From NCBI GenBank assembly GCA_039000515.1, contig JBCFYV010011172.1, forward strand, positions 78,059,102 through 78,123,101: DNA of 64,000 bases, read 5' to 3'. This DNA comes from Timema cristinae (lineage: Eukaryota; Arthropoda; Insecta; Phasmatodea; Timematidae). Position 1 is the stretch's first letter. Each line of letters starts with the position of its first letter. Of the stretch, positions 12,531 through 25,485 are shown in pieces. The notes under the pieces are model-generated. The model made no database searches. It was not told the DNA's origin and saw only the letters and a program-made list of their open reading frames with translations. The position numbers were made by a program, and so were the translations under genes.

Positions 12531-14169
12531 AAAAAACTAAATATGAAACAATTCTAATTTCTAACTGCTTGTGATTCTTACCTTTTCTTATAAGTTAAAG
12601 TTACAGAGGCTTATTTTGGAGAACTAATAACTCATTAAAACATAAATTTTATGAACATTTTTCATAATTGTTAGTACAATTTTAATTCAATAAAGACATG
12701 AGTTTTAAAACCACTTCAATTATATCTTTATTCGAGTGTTGTCCTTATTTTTAAATCATGTTTTGTTATTTCTAATCTAAAAACCAATATTGCATTCTTT
12801 AAACTTTTCTTTCAAAGGTATTAACTATTTTTTTAAATTATTTTAGTTTTTATTTTAAGGACATTGTCTTATGTTCTTAAAATCTGCATTTTAAGGATGT
12901 GTTATTTACATTTTATGTTTGTTTTGCCTGGTGACATCTTAGATGTACTACTTTACTTTTAAAATAATCAAATATTTATACTCATAATATTTTAAAATAT
13001 TGAATATACTCGAACTCAGGAGCTTTTTGAAATACTCGACTTGAGTTTGACTCCAAAGAAAAAAAAACCAAGCTCACAGACCCCTAGTAAATACTTGTGG
13101 GAAAGGTACCTTGTCTTGTGTTCTGGTAAATAATGTTTGTAAAACTATCAATATAATTAATTATTCCCTTTCCCCCCCCCGTTGCAATATCCTGGTAAAT
13201 AGCTTCACTCATAATATGGCATGTGTGGCCCAAACACTATTCAGATTTTGAATCAACTGATGTCATCTGGAAGGAAGTTTAGTGTAATATTTGGAATTTA
13301 TTAACTACTTTGAAAGTAATAAACTAGAGCCCTAGGCAGTGGCGCACACAGTTATTGGGTAAAGAGAGGGAGCATATAATGTATTGAAGCTAATAGTGCT
13401 TTACCTTTACCGATTTGGTATTTTAAGGGCACTTTCATTGTGTGTAACAGTACACTTGATTACAAAGTTTTAAGGCTAGTTTCAAAATGTAGCTTATGCA
13501 ATTGGCACTTGTTCTTCAGTGGGTTATATATTAGTTGTACTTCACGTTTTAAGTTTAAATTAAAATTATTTGTGAACTTACGAGAGAGGAGGGCGTACGG
13601 TTAATGTCTCGCTTGACTTTTCTCCTGACTGCTGGGTGCACCACTGGCCTTATATATAAAATTGAGAACATCGAAAGAGTAAAAAGACATCCACAATTTT
13701 ATGAGTTCTTTAGTTAATTCTTTACTTTTCACAAAGATATATATGGGGGAAAAAAAATTCTCAATATATGAAGTTACTGCTCTTAAACTTGTGGAAAAGG
13801 TATTTTAGAACTCTAAATAATGATTTGTCTTATTAAAATCAATATAACCTGTTTTAATATTGACCTTGCCTCTTTAATGCATTCTTTCATATTTGATTTT
13901 ATATTGAACAATATTGCACTAGTTCAAAAATTACAATTACCTGTGTATGTGAATGTTTTAAAATTAAAAGTTAAGTCGGCCACATTGGGTTTTTTCAATG
14001 AAAATGTTATAACAAAAAACTGTAAAATGTATACAATTAATATTATAGGTTATATTTCACCCAGATGAGGTGTCTTTGTGAGAGGCTGGTGTATTTGCAG
14101 CATCACACAGACCCACGTTTTAAGTGTAAAAATTAAGAAATGGCCTCGGCTACGTAACAGTAATTCATA
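12531..14169. other. gene-free AT-rich sequence
   Basis: No splice-bounded exon or transposon end was recognised. The 82-codon open frame at 13820-14068 has the composition of AT-rich non-coding DNA. Confidence 0.5.
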
Positions 14170-14330
14170 AATAGCTCATTGGTAAGGGTGTCACCCCATA
14201 GAGCTAGAAAAGTCCTTGGTTCAAATTAAGTGTTCATTGATAACTTTCATGATATAATTAATTATAAAAACCACCAAGTGATAAAATCTTGCCGCAAGAA
14301 TCCAAGCTATTTCCTCGTGTGTGTGTATCA
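14170..14330 (+). repeat. tRNA-like SINE fragment
   Basis: ATAGCTCATTGGTAAGGGTG resembles a tRNA D-arm/A-box, and CTTGGTTCAAAT 45 bp later resembles a T-arm/B-box. The downstream GTTCATTGATAAC region resembles that after 41490, so both may belong to one family. It does not fold as a proper tRNA. Confidence 0.5.
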
Positions 14331-15422
14331 AGCTAAGTGAAGAGGAACTATGCTAGCTCATCTGATAAAAAGTTATATTTAATGAACATTTGAAAAGTGA
14401 AAGAACAAAACAAATCATTCTTTTCAATACTTTTCAGTGGAATAAAATTCAACATTTTTAAAATACTATATATTTGGCACACCTACACTACTAGGAAATA
14501 GAACTTTACTGATTATATTGGACTAAAATTTGCTATCTGGACCCTTGATATGAATGAACAGGGCTCTAAAACGGTTCACCACAACAAGGCTAACAGCCGA
14601 TATACATAATTAAATGTGTGTTTATTTGTTAACATCTCCTATAAACTTGGGTATTGTAGAATGGAATGAGATTCAGTTGCCCGATATTTGGTTTGATTTT
14701 TTTGTTGCAAGTATTCTCTTGAAACTATACCAGCTAATTAAATTGACTAAAGCACAGGAAAGACATATTTTCTGTTGTGAGGAGATAACTGAAGCAAACA
14801 TTCACCCATATATATGGCAATAAATGTTGAAACAATATTGGGAGAACTATCTGGTAAATAAGTATATTGTGTTTGTCAATTAAATTTAGCAACATTTAAC
14901 CAAGTGTGATGGCATTTAAACATTTAGTGATTTAAGTAGGGTTCACACTCTCAGACTGCGCCACCTATGCTCCTACTTGAAAGTGTTCTGATTGATGACG
15001 GCATGGCTGGCACACAGTTCATACCAACATATACTGAATTTAAGATGGCATCTTGCGCAAAAATTGCAATACAAACTATACATAAATACCCCGAATGCCA
15101 TTGTATAATTTAGTGTCTAAAAATACTCACCCTATTTTGATACATATTTTAATAATTTATTTTTATGAAAATTCTTAACTTTAATGTAAGCACCAAAAAA
15201 CTTTAAATTTTTAGTTGTGTAAATTAATATTTTCTCAAATGTGTGTGATTTTATGCACAAATCCAAATATTTGAAAACATGATACGCTTTAAAGGCTTAC
15301 TTTATCATATTTGCATGATTCTTAATTTGTTTATTTAGTTCTTTAGTTGCTATAGAAAATAGAAATTGTGAGCAAATGATAAAAAAAAATGAGATATTGC
15401 CTAATGGTTTGGAAATGTATAA
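14331..15422. other. gene-free sequence
   Basis: AT-rich, nothing recognised. Confidence 0.5.
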
Positions 15423-15505
15423 TAAGACAATATAAAAACACTGTACAATAATGTAAAGTAAGTGATAGTGTAAGAAACCAACTTAAAGTATAGTTAGGTT
15501 AGGCC
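15423..15505 (+). repeat. left terminal inverted repeat of Penelope-like element
   Basis: About 83 bp, matching 17382-17466 in inverted orientation. The most conserved part is the AACACTGTACAATAATG..AAGTAAGTGATAGTG block and the terminal GGTTAGGCC. Confidence 0.75.
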
Positions 15506-15544
15506 TAGATAGGAACACACGGCCTCTGCCAGAAACTTTCACCT

Positions 15545-16660
15545 AAGTCTATAATACTGCTTCCCCTTCTAACTCCTGTACTCTACTTTCTTCCCAAAAT
15601 TCACTAAGGAATCCTCCCATCTCCAGGATGTATCATTGTCTCTGGATGTGGTTCCCCTACAGAAAGAATATCTGCTTTCTCTCACCTGCAACCCTTAGTA
15701 AAAGAACTGGCATCTTAAATTCAAGACACTAAACATTTCCTAAACCACCTGCGCCAAATTGGGAAACTACTCCCTGAATCCTTAGTTACATTTGATGTTA
15801 CTGCTCTATATACCAACATTCCCCATATTCTTGGCCAAGCTCTAATGGAACATTTTCTAACTCTCAGACCGCAAAATTCCACACCTTCACTTATTTCCTA
15901 CTTGAATTAATCGGAATCATTCTGGAAAAAAACTGTTTCCATTTCCTTGAGACAAAGATTATCTGCAGATCAAGGGCACGGCTATAGGTACTCACATTCC
16001 TGCCCCCCACCCCCTCCTTATATCAAATCACTAGTATGGTCCCAGTACATTAAAAATATTATTTATGATTTAGACACATTCAAGAAATATGTTCAACAAC
16101 TTTCTGGAAGAACTTGACAATTTCAGTACTCTCAAATTCGCTCACAATATCTCACTACAGCATGTCCCCTTGTTTGGATGTTGATGTCTTAATGAGAACA
16201 ATGATATTCGCACAACAGTTCACATAAAACCTACAAACCAACAACAAAATCTCCACTACCGCAACAGCCACCCTTCTTACACTAAGAAGTTTATCCACTA
16301 CAGCCTAACAATTAAGGCCAAACACCTATGTTCAGACACTCCTGACCTCACTCAGAATTGCAATAGACTTTCCTTAGTTTTTCAAGAAAGAAAGTACCCT
16401 TCAACTCTGATACTCAAATCTCCAAAGCCATCTCAAATGATTTTACAAATCACAGACAAACTTCTATCTGGTTTCACCACCAAATACCATCCGAGACTGC
16501 AAAGAATCAATATTAATTGCTTCCAATCAAGACACAAAACCTTCTCAGCTCTCCCCTTAAAATCTCTTTCAAACAGCCACTTAACCTTCTCAACTTTCTA
16601 GTGTACCCAAAATTGCCGACCCCAACAAAACTTTTACCTCGATCAACACGGCAAAAAGTT
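15545..16660 (+). pseudogene. Penelope-like element reverse transcriptase (decayed)
   Basis: Frame-hopping translation gives a series of family-specific Penelope-like RT motifs in the right order. They are FLPKIH at about 15585-15605 (the usual following Lys is a stop), SGCGSPTE at 15641-15664, a HLQPLVKELAS..IQDTKHFLN stretch, TFDVTALYTNIPH at about 15788-15826, and LQIKGTAIGT at 15964-15993. Penelope-like elements are telomerase-related retroelements. This copy has several frameshifts and stops and a C-rich interruption after the LQIKGTAIGT motif, so it cannot make a full RT. It continues directly into the GIY-YIG region downstream. Confidence 0.88.
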
Positions 16661-16671
16661 CACACCCATGT

Positions 16672-17031
16672 ATGAAACAACGCTGTAAGATCCACCCACC
16701 CAGCAAGACCTTCAATAGTAAGAACACAAAGAAGCAATACCCCATCCAAGGTGACTTTGACTGCAACACATCAAACTTAATCTTCCAACTTCAATGTAAT
16801 TTTTGTGAGGCTGAATATATTGGACTCGCAACAGGACCTCTGAGAATACACAAGAACAGTAACTGTTTTGATACCAACCACAAAAACCTATATAAACCAG
16901 TTCTTTCCCATGCTAACACCCACATTAAGGACTTTGACTCCTGCTACACCACCAGAGTACTAGAGCATTCCCGACAGCCACTTGCAATAACTCTCATCTT
17001 TGGCAATGGGAACTTGCACATCAATGGGTAA
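16672..17031 (+). CDS. GIY-YIG endonuclease domain of the Penelope-like element
   Basis: A 119-codon open frame following the RT remnant. It has the IFQLQCNFCEAEYIG segment (YIG at codons 49-51) typical of the GIY-YIG nuclease fused to Penelope-like RTs. A LRIHKNS region, KPVLSHANTHIKDFDS and VLEHS follow, corresponding to the family helices after the active site. It is probably the surviving C-terminal piece of the dead polyprotein and not an independent gene; the first Met is internal. The nuclease would normally nick target DNA to prime reverse transcription. Confidence 0.8.
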   Translation: MKQRCKIHPPSKTFNSKNTKKQYPIQGDFDCNTSNLIFQLQCNFCEAEYIGLATGPLRIHKNSNCFDTNHKNLYKPVLSHANTHIKDFDSCYTTRVLEHSRQPLAITLIFGNGNLHING

Positions 17032-17381
17032 CCAAATCCAGACTACCCCTTGGTTTAAATCCGAGACTAAAAAAAAATACAAGTACATTATTTGTTAGTT
17101 GTATAGATATTATGTTTGAATATTCATTTTTCACCAAGCTATCAATCTATACAAGACACCATTCTGTTGCATCAATTTGGCAACACTGCAAGATTTCAGT
17201 TATATTTCAAATTCTTCAAGAAGCATGTAGTTCAATATTATATAATATCTTTGTGTTTTGTGTGTTTAATATTTGTGTCTTTATATGAAAAAGGAATATT
17301 TCCAAAAATTAAAACATTGTAAACTATGGAAGTGTGAAGTGTAAGAAGAAATGAAAATATAAGTATGTGTGTTACTATCGT

Positions 17382-17466
17382 GGCCTAACCTTGTTATCCT
17401 TTCAGGTTGGCTTCCTTCACTATCACTTACTTTACATTATTGTACAGTGTTTCTACGCTGTCTTAT
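17382..17466 (-). repeat. right terminal inverted repeat of Penelope-like element
   Basis: Inverted copy of 15423-15505. The outer ends read TAAGACA..(A)AACACTG on both sides. The 17116-17322 open frame between GIY-YIG and this repeat has no recognised domain. Confidence 0.75.
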
Positions 17467-20440
17467 ATAAATGATAAAAAAAATGCTGTAATGTAAATTC
17501 AAATTAAATTTATCTAAGTGGTAAATCAGTGATCAGGGGTTTGTTCTATCCTTGAATTATGAGACAAAACTAATCTAGCTATTTTTTATTTAATCTCAAA
17601 TATTCTTAAGGATTTGAAGGAAACTACAAAACCTTACTAAATTTATTTCTTTGTTTTTTCAAAATTGCAGATATCAAAGAAATAAGCTTGGGAGTGTGTT
17701 AAGGAACTTTACATTCGTCTTTGGTTTGCCACTTTTAAACTAAAGTGTGCACAACACTTGGTATTTGTTGTTAAACTCGATTCATTGGAACTTAGGTTAG
17801 TGGAAAAGACCACATGGTATGTCTCAGTATTTGAAATTTCAAAATAACAATCTTGCACTGATCATCAAAGTAAAAACATTTAATTATTGTATTGATGTTT
17901 AAAATATGTATATTCGGGTAATATTTATAATCTTTCCACAAACTAATGCCTATTTATAGACACAGGAAGTTTTCACAATAAAAAGTTGTGAGGTTGCCAA
18001 ATTTACAGCTTGATCAATTTGAAAGTGATGAATTATCAACTGATTCCAGCATATGGCTGAGTCAGTTTAGTAAAATGAAATATTTATCAGACATAAAGAG
18101 TTTTATAAAACCAAACTATAATATTTAGTAATCACATAACTAGTAGCCTTTTATTGGTTTATGAATTTAGAGTACAATGTTTTGTAAATATGTCATGATC
18201 ATACTTATTGTTTATAGATGAGCCCATTTTTAACAAACCTATTTTAAACCTCCTTTCCATATTTTTAATATAATTTTAAAAAATAACCCTGATTTGGATT
18301 TAATAAACTTTTACTTGCACTTTAAAATAAATGTTTTCCAGTTTCATAAGCCTACATACATTTTAAATAAAATTCTCTCACTATTTGGATGTATTAAAAT
18401 AGCCAACTTGTGTTGTTTATTTCATTTTATACATTTAAATATAGAATTAAGTGGTATATTTTTCGAAATGTTAATAATTTTATGGTTTTAGAATTTTGTA
18501 CTTAGTCACACTTTAACAAACAAATATGAGAACTTATTCTCATTTTTAATATCTCTAATGTGCTTATTTAAAACCTTGGGAGTTTCTGAAAAATTTATAC
18601 TCTGCCTAGTTGTTGGTAAAGACTTTACCATTCTTGGTTGGGTTGAGGCTTCACTAGTGCAAAAATTATTTTTATGCCAACTACAATCTATCTTGAGGAA
18701 ATGACCTTGGTTGATGACTTGATACAAACCATATTCAGTTGTGTTCATGAGCATGTTTTTATAAATAAATTAAAAATCTTTTAATTTGGATATAATACTT
18801 TTTAATTCATTATATCATGCACTTTAATATCTTGTTGCCACAACCGCAGACAAAAAAAAAGTTTTACTAATTTTTTTATTTTCTAAATTAGTTCTAATAA
18901 AACCGATTATACAGTTAAGGAACTCTTATTAGGAGTGTTATTTAACACTTTTGATTGATAATATAGTATAGTAAAAAATAATTATTTCCACGTAGGTTAA
19001 TATTAGTAACTATCAACCAATGGTTGCAATAATAAATTTCCGCTAGCTGTCATTAGTTATCACTTCCTTGCGCTGGATAGAATTTATACGTGTGGCCATG
19101 GACACTAGGAAGCCAGTTTGTCTTGAAGTGCTTGTAATAATAAGGCAAGCTCAAGTAATTTTAGTCTGAACCAACCTTGAATTCATTAAATAATACTTTT
19201 ATAACTTAACCAACTAGATAAATATCAAATAGCTATTTAAATTTATGAAATATCTCTAGGGAAAACCTCTTTTCACTTTTTTATGTACATATTGTTTAGA
19301 GTTTCACTATTTTATGAATTTGAATCTTGGAAAATATGAACATAAGGGGAAATATAAATATAATAGAATATAACATTCATACATTCAGCTTAGTGTTAAA
19401 TTACTGATCTGGGTCCTGGTTGTTAGTTCATTATATAATTATGATAGGTTCTGAACATTTAATAAGCAACATTAAGGCTCTCAAACAACTTGTGAGATAT
19501 GGGGGGGGAATTTCAAAATGATTTTAGTCTCAATATCCTTGGGTATTTGTGGGCCTATCCCTAATTTTGTTATATAATGACTCGGTCTATCCATCTCTCT
19601 TGTAACTACCAAATCTAATAAAACCTTTAAAATTAGTTTTATCGTTGAAATTACAATTTTATCCATATGTTTGCAATAAAAAGAACTTAATAAGCCAACT
19701 ACACATTTCACAAACATACATACAAGCATAAAGAAAAGTAAACATTGAGTCATCCCTCACCAGACACACATACAAACAGAATAGCTGTAAAAACGCTCAG
19801 AATTGCCAAGTTTATAAGCTTTTATTAAAGGCTCACTCTCAAAATTTAAGTACTTTGTGAAACATGAGATATACTTAGCTTTTACATGAAAACTTCAAGT
19901 GTCTACTAATGGGATTCTCAAATAATTTTAGGTTTTCCTATATAATGTAAGATACCACTCTGTGTATTTCTATGTCAGAGAAGTAATCTATTAAACAACC
20001 CAGATCCTTCAGGGTGTTAAACCTAGCAATTTGAATAGAGCTTGAATCAGGTAACACATGAATTGAAATGTGTCATATTTTAGTGTTAAATTTCATCCCT
20101 AAACGATGATTATGTTGTTAAATTTGACATTAGAAATTGAGAAGGTTAAAACATGTTAAATCATACTCCATTTTTTGGTTACAATCTTTGCTACTACAGT
20201 ACTTTATTAATGTGTTGGGCTATTATCGATTCATCCTAAGCTGAGATCTGATGTAAACAAAGCCACGTGGAAGTATATCCTTTCACTAAATAGTCCCTCC
20301 TTTGTTTTGTATTAAAAAATTTTTAAATAACATTAGAAAATTATTATCATAACTAGAATTATCCCTTTATTTGCTTTATAAATTATACTTTAAGCTTTGA
20401 AAACGCTATTCAAATACCAACAAACTCTGACTTAGCATTG
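17467..20440. other. gene-free sequence
   Basis: Mostly AT-rich. The minus-strand frames at 18506-18754 and 19481-19753 (82 and 90 codons) have no recognised domain. They could be old transposon fragments but cannot be supported. Confidence 0.45.
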
Positions 20441-20590
20441 AGGGGCCCCGTGGTACAGTCCTTATCACATGTTAACCTTAAGTCAGTAACGTCAATCGAC
20501 AGTTCATCCCGGCGGCGTTGAGTGACTTCCCATCTATTTATGGTGTCTTCTGAGTGTGGCCGAGTTTTGTTAAACATAAGACAGGAAATT
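20441..20590 (+). repeat. probable tRNA-derived SINE head
   Basis: GGGGCCCCGTGGTACAGTCC resembles the leader and A-box region of arthropod tRNA-SINEs, followed 40-60 bp later by a CGACAGTTCATCCCGG B-box-like element and a GTGGCCGAGTTTTG stretch. This is a GC-rich island in AT-rich surroundings. Confidence 0.45.
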
Positions 20591-21964
20591 TAAAAGTATT
20601 AAAAGATATAAAAATTTGTAGTGATCTTCTTTGCTACGATACTGACTATATATGATCGCGCCTATTTAAAATATTGCACTACTTTTCCACTAATCATGTA
20701 TGTCCTTTGCATAGTGATTGAGAATGTTTGTTTACCTCCAGTTTAAGGTTAGGATGAACCAATAATAGTATGTTTATTTCATTAAAACATTTTGATTTTC
20801 TTTTAAACATTAAAATGAAGTTTAAAATAAAAATATGTGAAACATTCTAGCCCTTCTAAATAAAGCAAAAACAAAATTTTAAATTAAAGACAAGTTTATA
20901 AGAATCTTATTCAAAACTAGTTAATGGAAGCAGTGTGGCAAAGCTATCTACTCGTGAAAAGTATGTAGCTTGAAAAAGGATGCAATACAATCATATTAAA
21001 TATGATCTTATTGCATAATTTTTCTTTTTTCAAAAAAGTAAATTATCCAATAATTTCCACTCCTTTTTCTAATAAATGGATTTTTTTTTAAAGTTATGGT
21101 AATTTAAGTTATTCCTAATTGGATTTGGACAATCTATTTTGAATATAATATTTATTTTAATGAAACATTTACATAATAATAATAATACACACATTTTTAA
21201 ACCATGAATTGAGGACATAGTTGTCTCACTACTAGTAATAATATGTGCCAGAGTTGATGTTAAAATATAAACTATTTCAAGATTTAATTAGAGCAAATTT
21301 TAGATCATGGTCAAACAATTGTAAAAATGTACAAAATCAGTAAGCTAAGATTTCAAAAACTGTGCAAGTTTTAATTGATTTTACTAAAGAAAATATCAAT
21401 CATAAACATTAAAACTAGTAATAGTTTTGAAAAAAATAACTTTCATAAACATGTGCAAGAAAACAGATTAAATTAATATTTTCTCTACTTAAGAGCAACT
21501 GCATGGGTTAATCAGATAAATTAAAGTGAGGCATCACGATCTCATAATTTAATCAATATTGGTATGTATATTGTGCTGCACAAAGAAACTAAAAATGGTG
21601 GGCTGAATGAATTTTTTTTTTTGTGTTAAAAATTAAGCTAGGTAAAAAGTACCCTTTCGAGGACATGCATATGAATTGTCTTATTTTCTACTGATCTTTA
21701 TGCTTCTCACCATAGCTCTGATGAGATGAAATACATGTTCTTTACTTTTGATTATATGTTGTTTCTTCTTAAGTGGTGCAATGGACATTTTTGCCCCAAA
21801 AAAATTCTATGGGCATTGCATTGACTGAATGGGGTATTGATATTTTTTTCAGGTATACAGCTGCTCAGACAGAATAAGCCTGAGAAAAAGTGTCTGCCCA
21901 TTTTCTATATAATTTTTTTTAAAAGACCAGTGTGCTGACTTTGAGGCGCTATAGGAATATTATA
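20591..21964. other. gene-free sequence
   Basis: AT-rich with poly-T runs, nothing recognised. Confidence 0.5.
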
Positions 21965-22430
21965 TACATCATGGTCTCGCTAATCCGAACCTGTGCTACG
22001 CCGAAAGACATGGTAATCCAAACCTCACTCTCAAGGTCCCAGTGTTTTTGTCGTGCTACTGTTTTTACATTAATTTACTGTGCAATGTTGAAGAAAATAA
22101 AACAACCTGTTAAGCAGGGCTAAAACAGAAATGTGTGATTTTAGACAGTTTTTAGAAAGGAGATATATTAATTAGTAAAACTAGCAATATAGTATTCTCT
22201 GGGTATACATACAATTTTATATATAAAGAAAACTCTGAAATGCAAAGATAGATGTATTTCAAAGTCAAATTAATAAAACATAGGCCTACTATAAGAATCA
22301 ATTTATTAAAAATAATACATCAATAAATTATTAGATAATGATGGTATACTATTTTTTGCCATTATACTTTGATAATTCAAATATCCTCGACACATTTAGG
22401 TTCAGATTTGATTAGCAAAACCGTGCTGTA
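21965..22430. mobile_element. pogo/Tigger-like non-autonomous element
   Basis: The left end reads TACATCATGGTCTCGCTAATC then CGAACCTGTGC. The right end, reverse-complemented, reads TACAGCACGGTTTTGCTAATC then AAATCTGAACC. This is an imperfect inverted terminal repeat of about 60 bp starting with TA. The CTAATCCGAAC / GGTAATCC motifs are typical of pogo-type MITEs. The interior is about 350 bp of AT-rich sequence without a transposase. Confidence 0.6.
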
Positions 22431-24814
22431 TATAGAAATGTAGCACTAATACTGTTAGTCCTAGTGCCAACAAAAATAGTGTGTCTACTTTTATCCTATT
22501 ATCTAAAAAATACTTTTTTTACATAAGTTTGGACATTCAATGTGCAAGTGTGTTTACATTTGTGTTTGTTTTATCACTTCAGAGCCAGTTATGCTAGAAA
22601 GAAAAATCAGTAGAAAACAAGACAATTATGTCACTAAAGGCAGTACTTTTTACTCCACATAATTTAAAAAATGAGTTGCAACCCAAAAATGTTTGATTAT
22701 TTCTTTCTTTGTCTAGCATAACATGTTTCACTAATTTAACCTGTGCAGGGTAAAACTTAAAATGGAATAATTTTCACTGTTTGATTTTATGGTAAGTACT
22801 CCAAACATTCTAAAAGGTGTTTTAAGTGTACCAGGAGCATATTTTGGTTTGTTCAAAGGGCAAACGAGGCTTGACAGAACTGTGGTAGTAAACTGTTATC
22901 CCCGCCTCACTCCCTTTCCCCCACACATTAATTTACTAGTACAATCCTAACTGGAGCCACTCCTAAAACATACCAACAATTAAGTAGGCATTTTGAAACC
23001 AAACCAAATGAGGTTTTATAAATTAGCTTCCACTATATTGGCTTTAGTCTTTGGTTTTTGGTTTAGTCAAATTTACAAAAATATAATTTCAACAAACACC
23101 ATTGGTCAGGTATAATTAATTTTTGTGGACCATTCTTAAATATTTTCACTTAACCGTTATTTTGTATTTAAACACCAACTTTGAGAAGGTCATCAATTAT
23201 TTATAGCATTTAAAATATCTTGCCTAATGGAGTATTTATGTAAACAAAATATATATTTATGTTAACCATCTCGGGAGAAATCGCCCGTTTTACCTTAGAT
23301 GGGAGACACTTTTGTCAAACTCTAGTGATGATCGAGGGAGACTTCTTTTGCACCGGCAAAAATAGCACTTTTGTGATGTGGCTATTTATAATGTTGAAAT
23401 GCTAAATATCAAAATTACATTGATTTTAAATAAAATAAAATATTCATTGTAATTTTTTATTGTAATCACAAAACATTATAAATCAGTATTACTGAAATAA
23501 ACCAGAGTTTATTATTTATTGGGAAAACTCAATTATATAATTAACTTCTATGTAGTTCATTTGATAACTTTTATCAATTTTTTTTATCAAAAAACATGTT
23601 ACTCATATCCAATGTTCATAATTATGTCAGTTTGAATGTGTTATGAAATATCATGTGCACTCACTTCAAATAACCAATCTCGGAGAAATCGACAAATCCA
23701 TGATGTGTACTATTTTTGTGATACTTGGTTGTCAAAAGGACACTGCCAACATTTAAAGAATGTTTGAAGACTAAACAAGTGACAACTTGGAACATTGCCC
23801 CATTTTTGTTTATCAAAGGCAAAAGTGAAAGATTAGCAATACAGGTATGTTAGATTCTTCCCTCGATATGCTTATTACTTTTAAGATAGATTTGTATTAA
23901 TCTTGCAATGTTTGCATAATTTAAGAATAAATCTTTTCTGTACATACATTACATGAATGTGTTCTTATTTATAAAGGTGTAAAGTACTTCCTTTTAATGT
24001 CTTATATTCACATATTGGAAAGTCAAAGTGCATAATAATTTTCATTTCTAATTTAAGTTTTCTACCTAAAGTGATCAAAATGTAGGGGTTTCCATGTACT
24101 CAAATTTTGAGCTTCAACCTGTGCATTTGAGCCTGTTTTCTATGGTATATTTTATATGTAGAGATGAATGACTCATTGTTTAGGTACTCCTCTCTTTACT
24201 TGTGAGGATGTTGTCAGGCCCTATGAGAGGAGGGCTCGGGGGTCTAAAAGGGGCCTGGGAATTCCCTGGGATCTCAGAAAATGTTTGCATGTATTGAAGA
24301 CTAGTAGTCCTACTATAACTAAATTATTAGTAGCTGTATTTTTATTATTTTTTTTTTCAGATAGTTAAGCTTTTTAGAGATGATTAGTGGAAAGTGGAAG
24401 GGGCCCAAAAAAACTTTGTACCCCCTTATAAAATTCCTCTCTGAGGATGTTGTTTGTGGGATTTGTAATTGGCATATATTTTCGTTATAAGAATATGAAT
24501 TCTATTTTAATTTCAAATATGTTTTATTGTTGTAATTTTAAAACCATTTATTGAATTCAAGCTCGGTTCAACTCTGAATGAAAAAACTTGAGTTCGCAGA
24601 TCCTTATAAATGGATCCATAATGTGTGTTTATTTAAAGTGCTGGGCCTCTTGTTTTTTCAACTAAGTGTGCAGGCTCTGCTTTATAATTTCATTTTTACT
24701 CAAGCAAATAGATTCCTCTATTCCTTTTTTAAATTTCATTTAAAAGTATTTAATAATCTCACAAAATTAGGCAATGATGTTTGTTGTATATACACACATA
24801 TATAAAAGAGGGGG
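22431..24814. repeat. gene-free sequence with two diverged direct repeats
   Basis: TAACCATCTCGGGAGAAATCG at 23263-23283 recurs as TAACCAATCTCGGAGAAATCG at 23671-23691. Each is followed by a CTTTTGTGAT / TTTTTGTGAT segment. At 24191-24215 and 24430-24455 a CCTCTCT..GAGGATGTTGT motif is repeated. Significance unknown. Confidence 0.45.
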
Positions 24815-25259
24815 AAAGGTGGAGGTGATACAAGTGTATGTATCCCAAGTGGGTTGTCCAGTAGGAAAAAAAAGTATATGAGAAATAAATGGCAGTTAGT
24901 AATGAGGAATCTTAAATGAAAAAGTAGGAAAAGAAAGAGAATGGTAGAAGACTGTTGGTACTATGTGCAAGAAATAAAATGAAAGTGGCAAATGGCTGGT
25001 ATAAAAAGGAAAGAGAAAGCCATAAAATCACTAGATGCAGCTGGTCTGGGGAGCAAAAGTCGGTGATAGGTTACTTCCTCTTGGGTGAAGAAATGAAAAG
25101 TCAGACTCTAAACATCAAGGTAATACCAAGTGTTTCCTTAGATAATGACCAAAGGCGGCTGGTGGAAGATGTAAAGGAATGGGAATGTAGGAGAAAAATT
25201 ACAAAACAAAGAATAAGGAAGGGTGTGGAGGCAAAAAATTAAGAGGAAAGAGAGATGTA

Positions 25260-25485
25260 CCTAAAGGGCTTCACACACAATCAATCCAGCGATACTTGCA
25301 TCAGACTCAAGGACTGTTTATTTGAACTGATCTCCCTACACACGTCAATTTGGCTTGAGAGCACTTGATAGTCCAAAGTACACTTTGATGGAAATCCATC
25401 AGTCCATCAGTTTTGACTGCTCAGTCTACTGTCTTTGCATACACACGGCAGTTCCGACTTAGCGTGTATGGGGTCCTTTAGAAAG
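25260..25485. mobile_element. putative MITE inserted in the LINE
   Basis: About 225 bp of sequence unlike the surrounding purine-rich LINE. The left end TAAAGGGCTTCACACAC and the right end, reverse-complemented, TAAAGGACCCCATACACGC form an imperfect inverted repeat. LINE-like sequence resumes on both sides. A target duplication is not clear. Confidence 0.5.

Noticed and set aside
18506..19753. Two minus-strand frames of 82 and 90 codons
   Set aside because: AT-rich composition, no domain, no splice context; could be old repeats but not supported.
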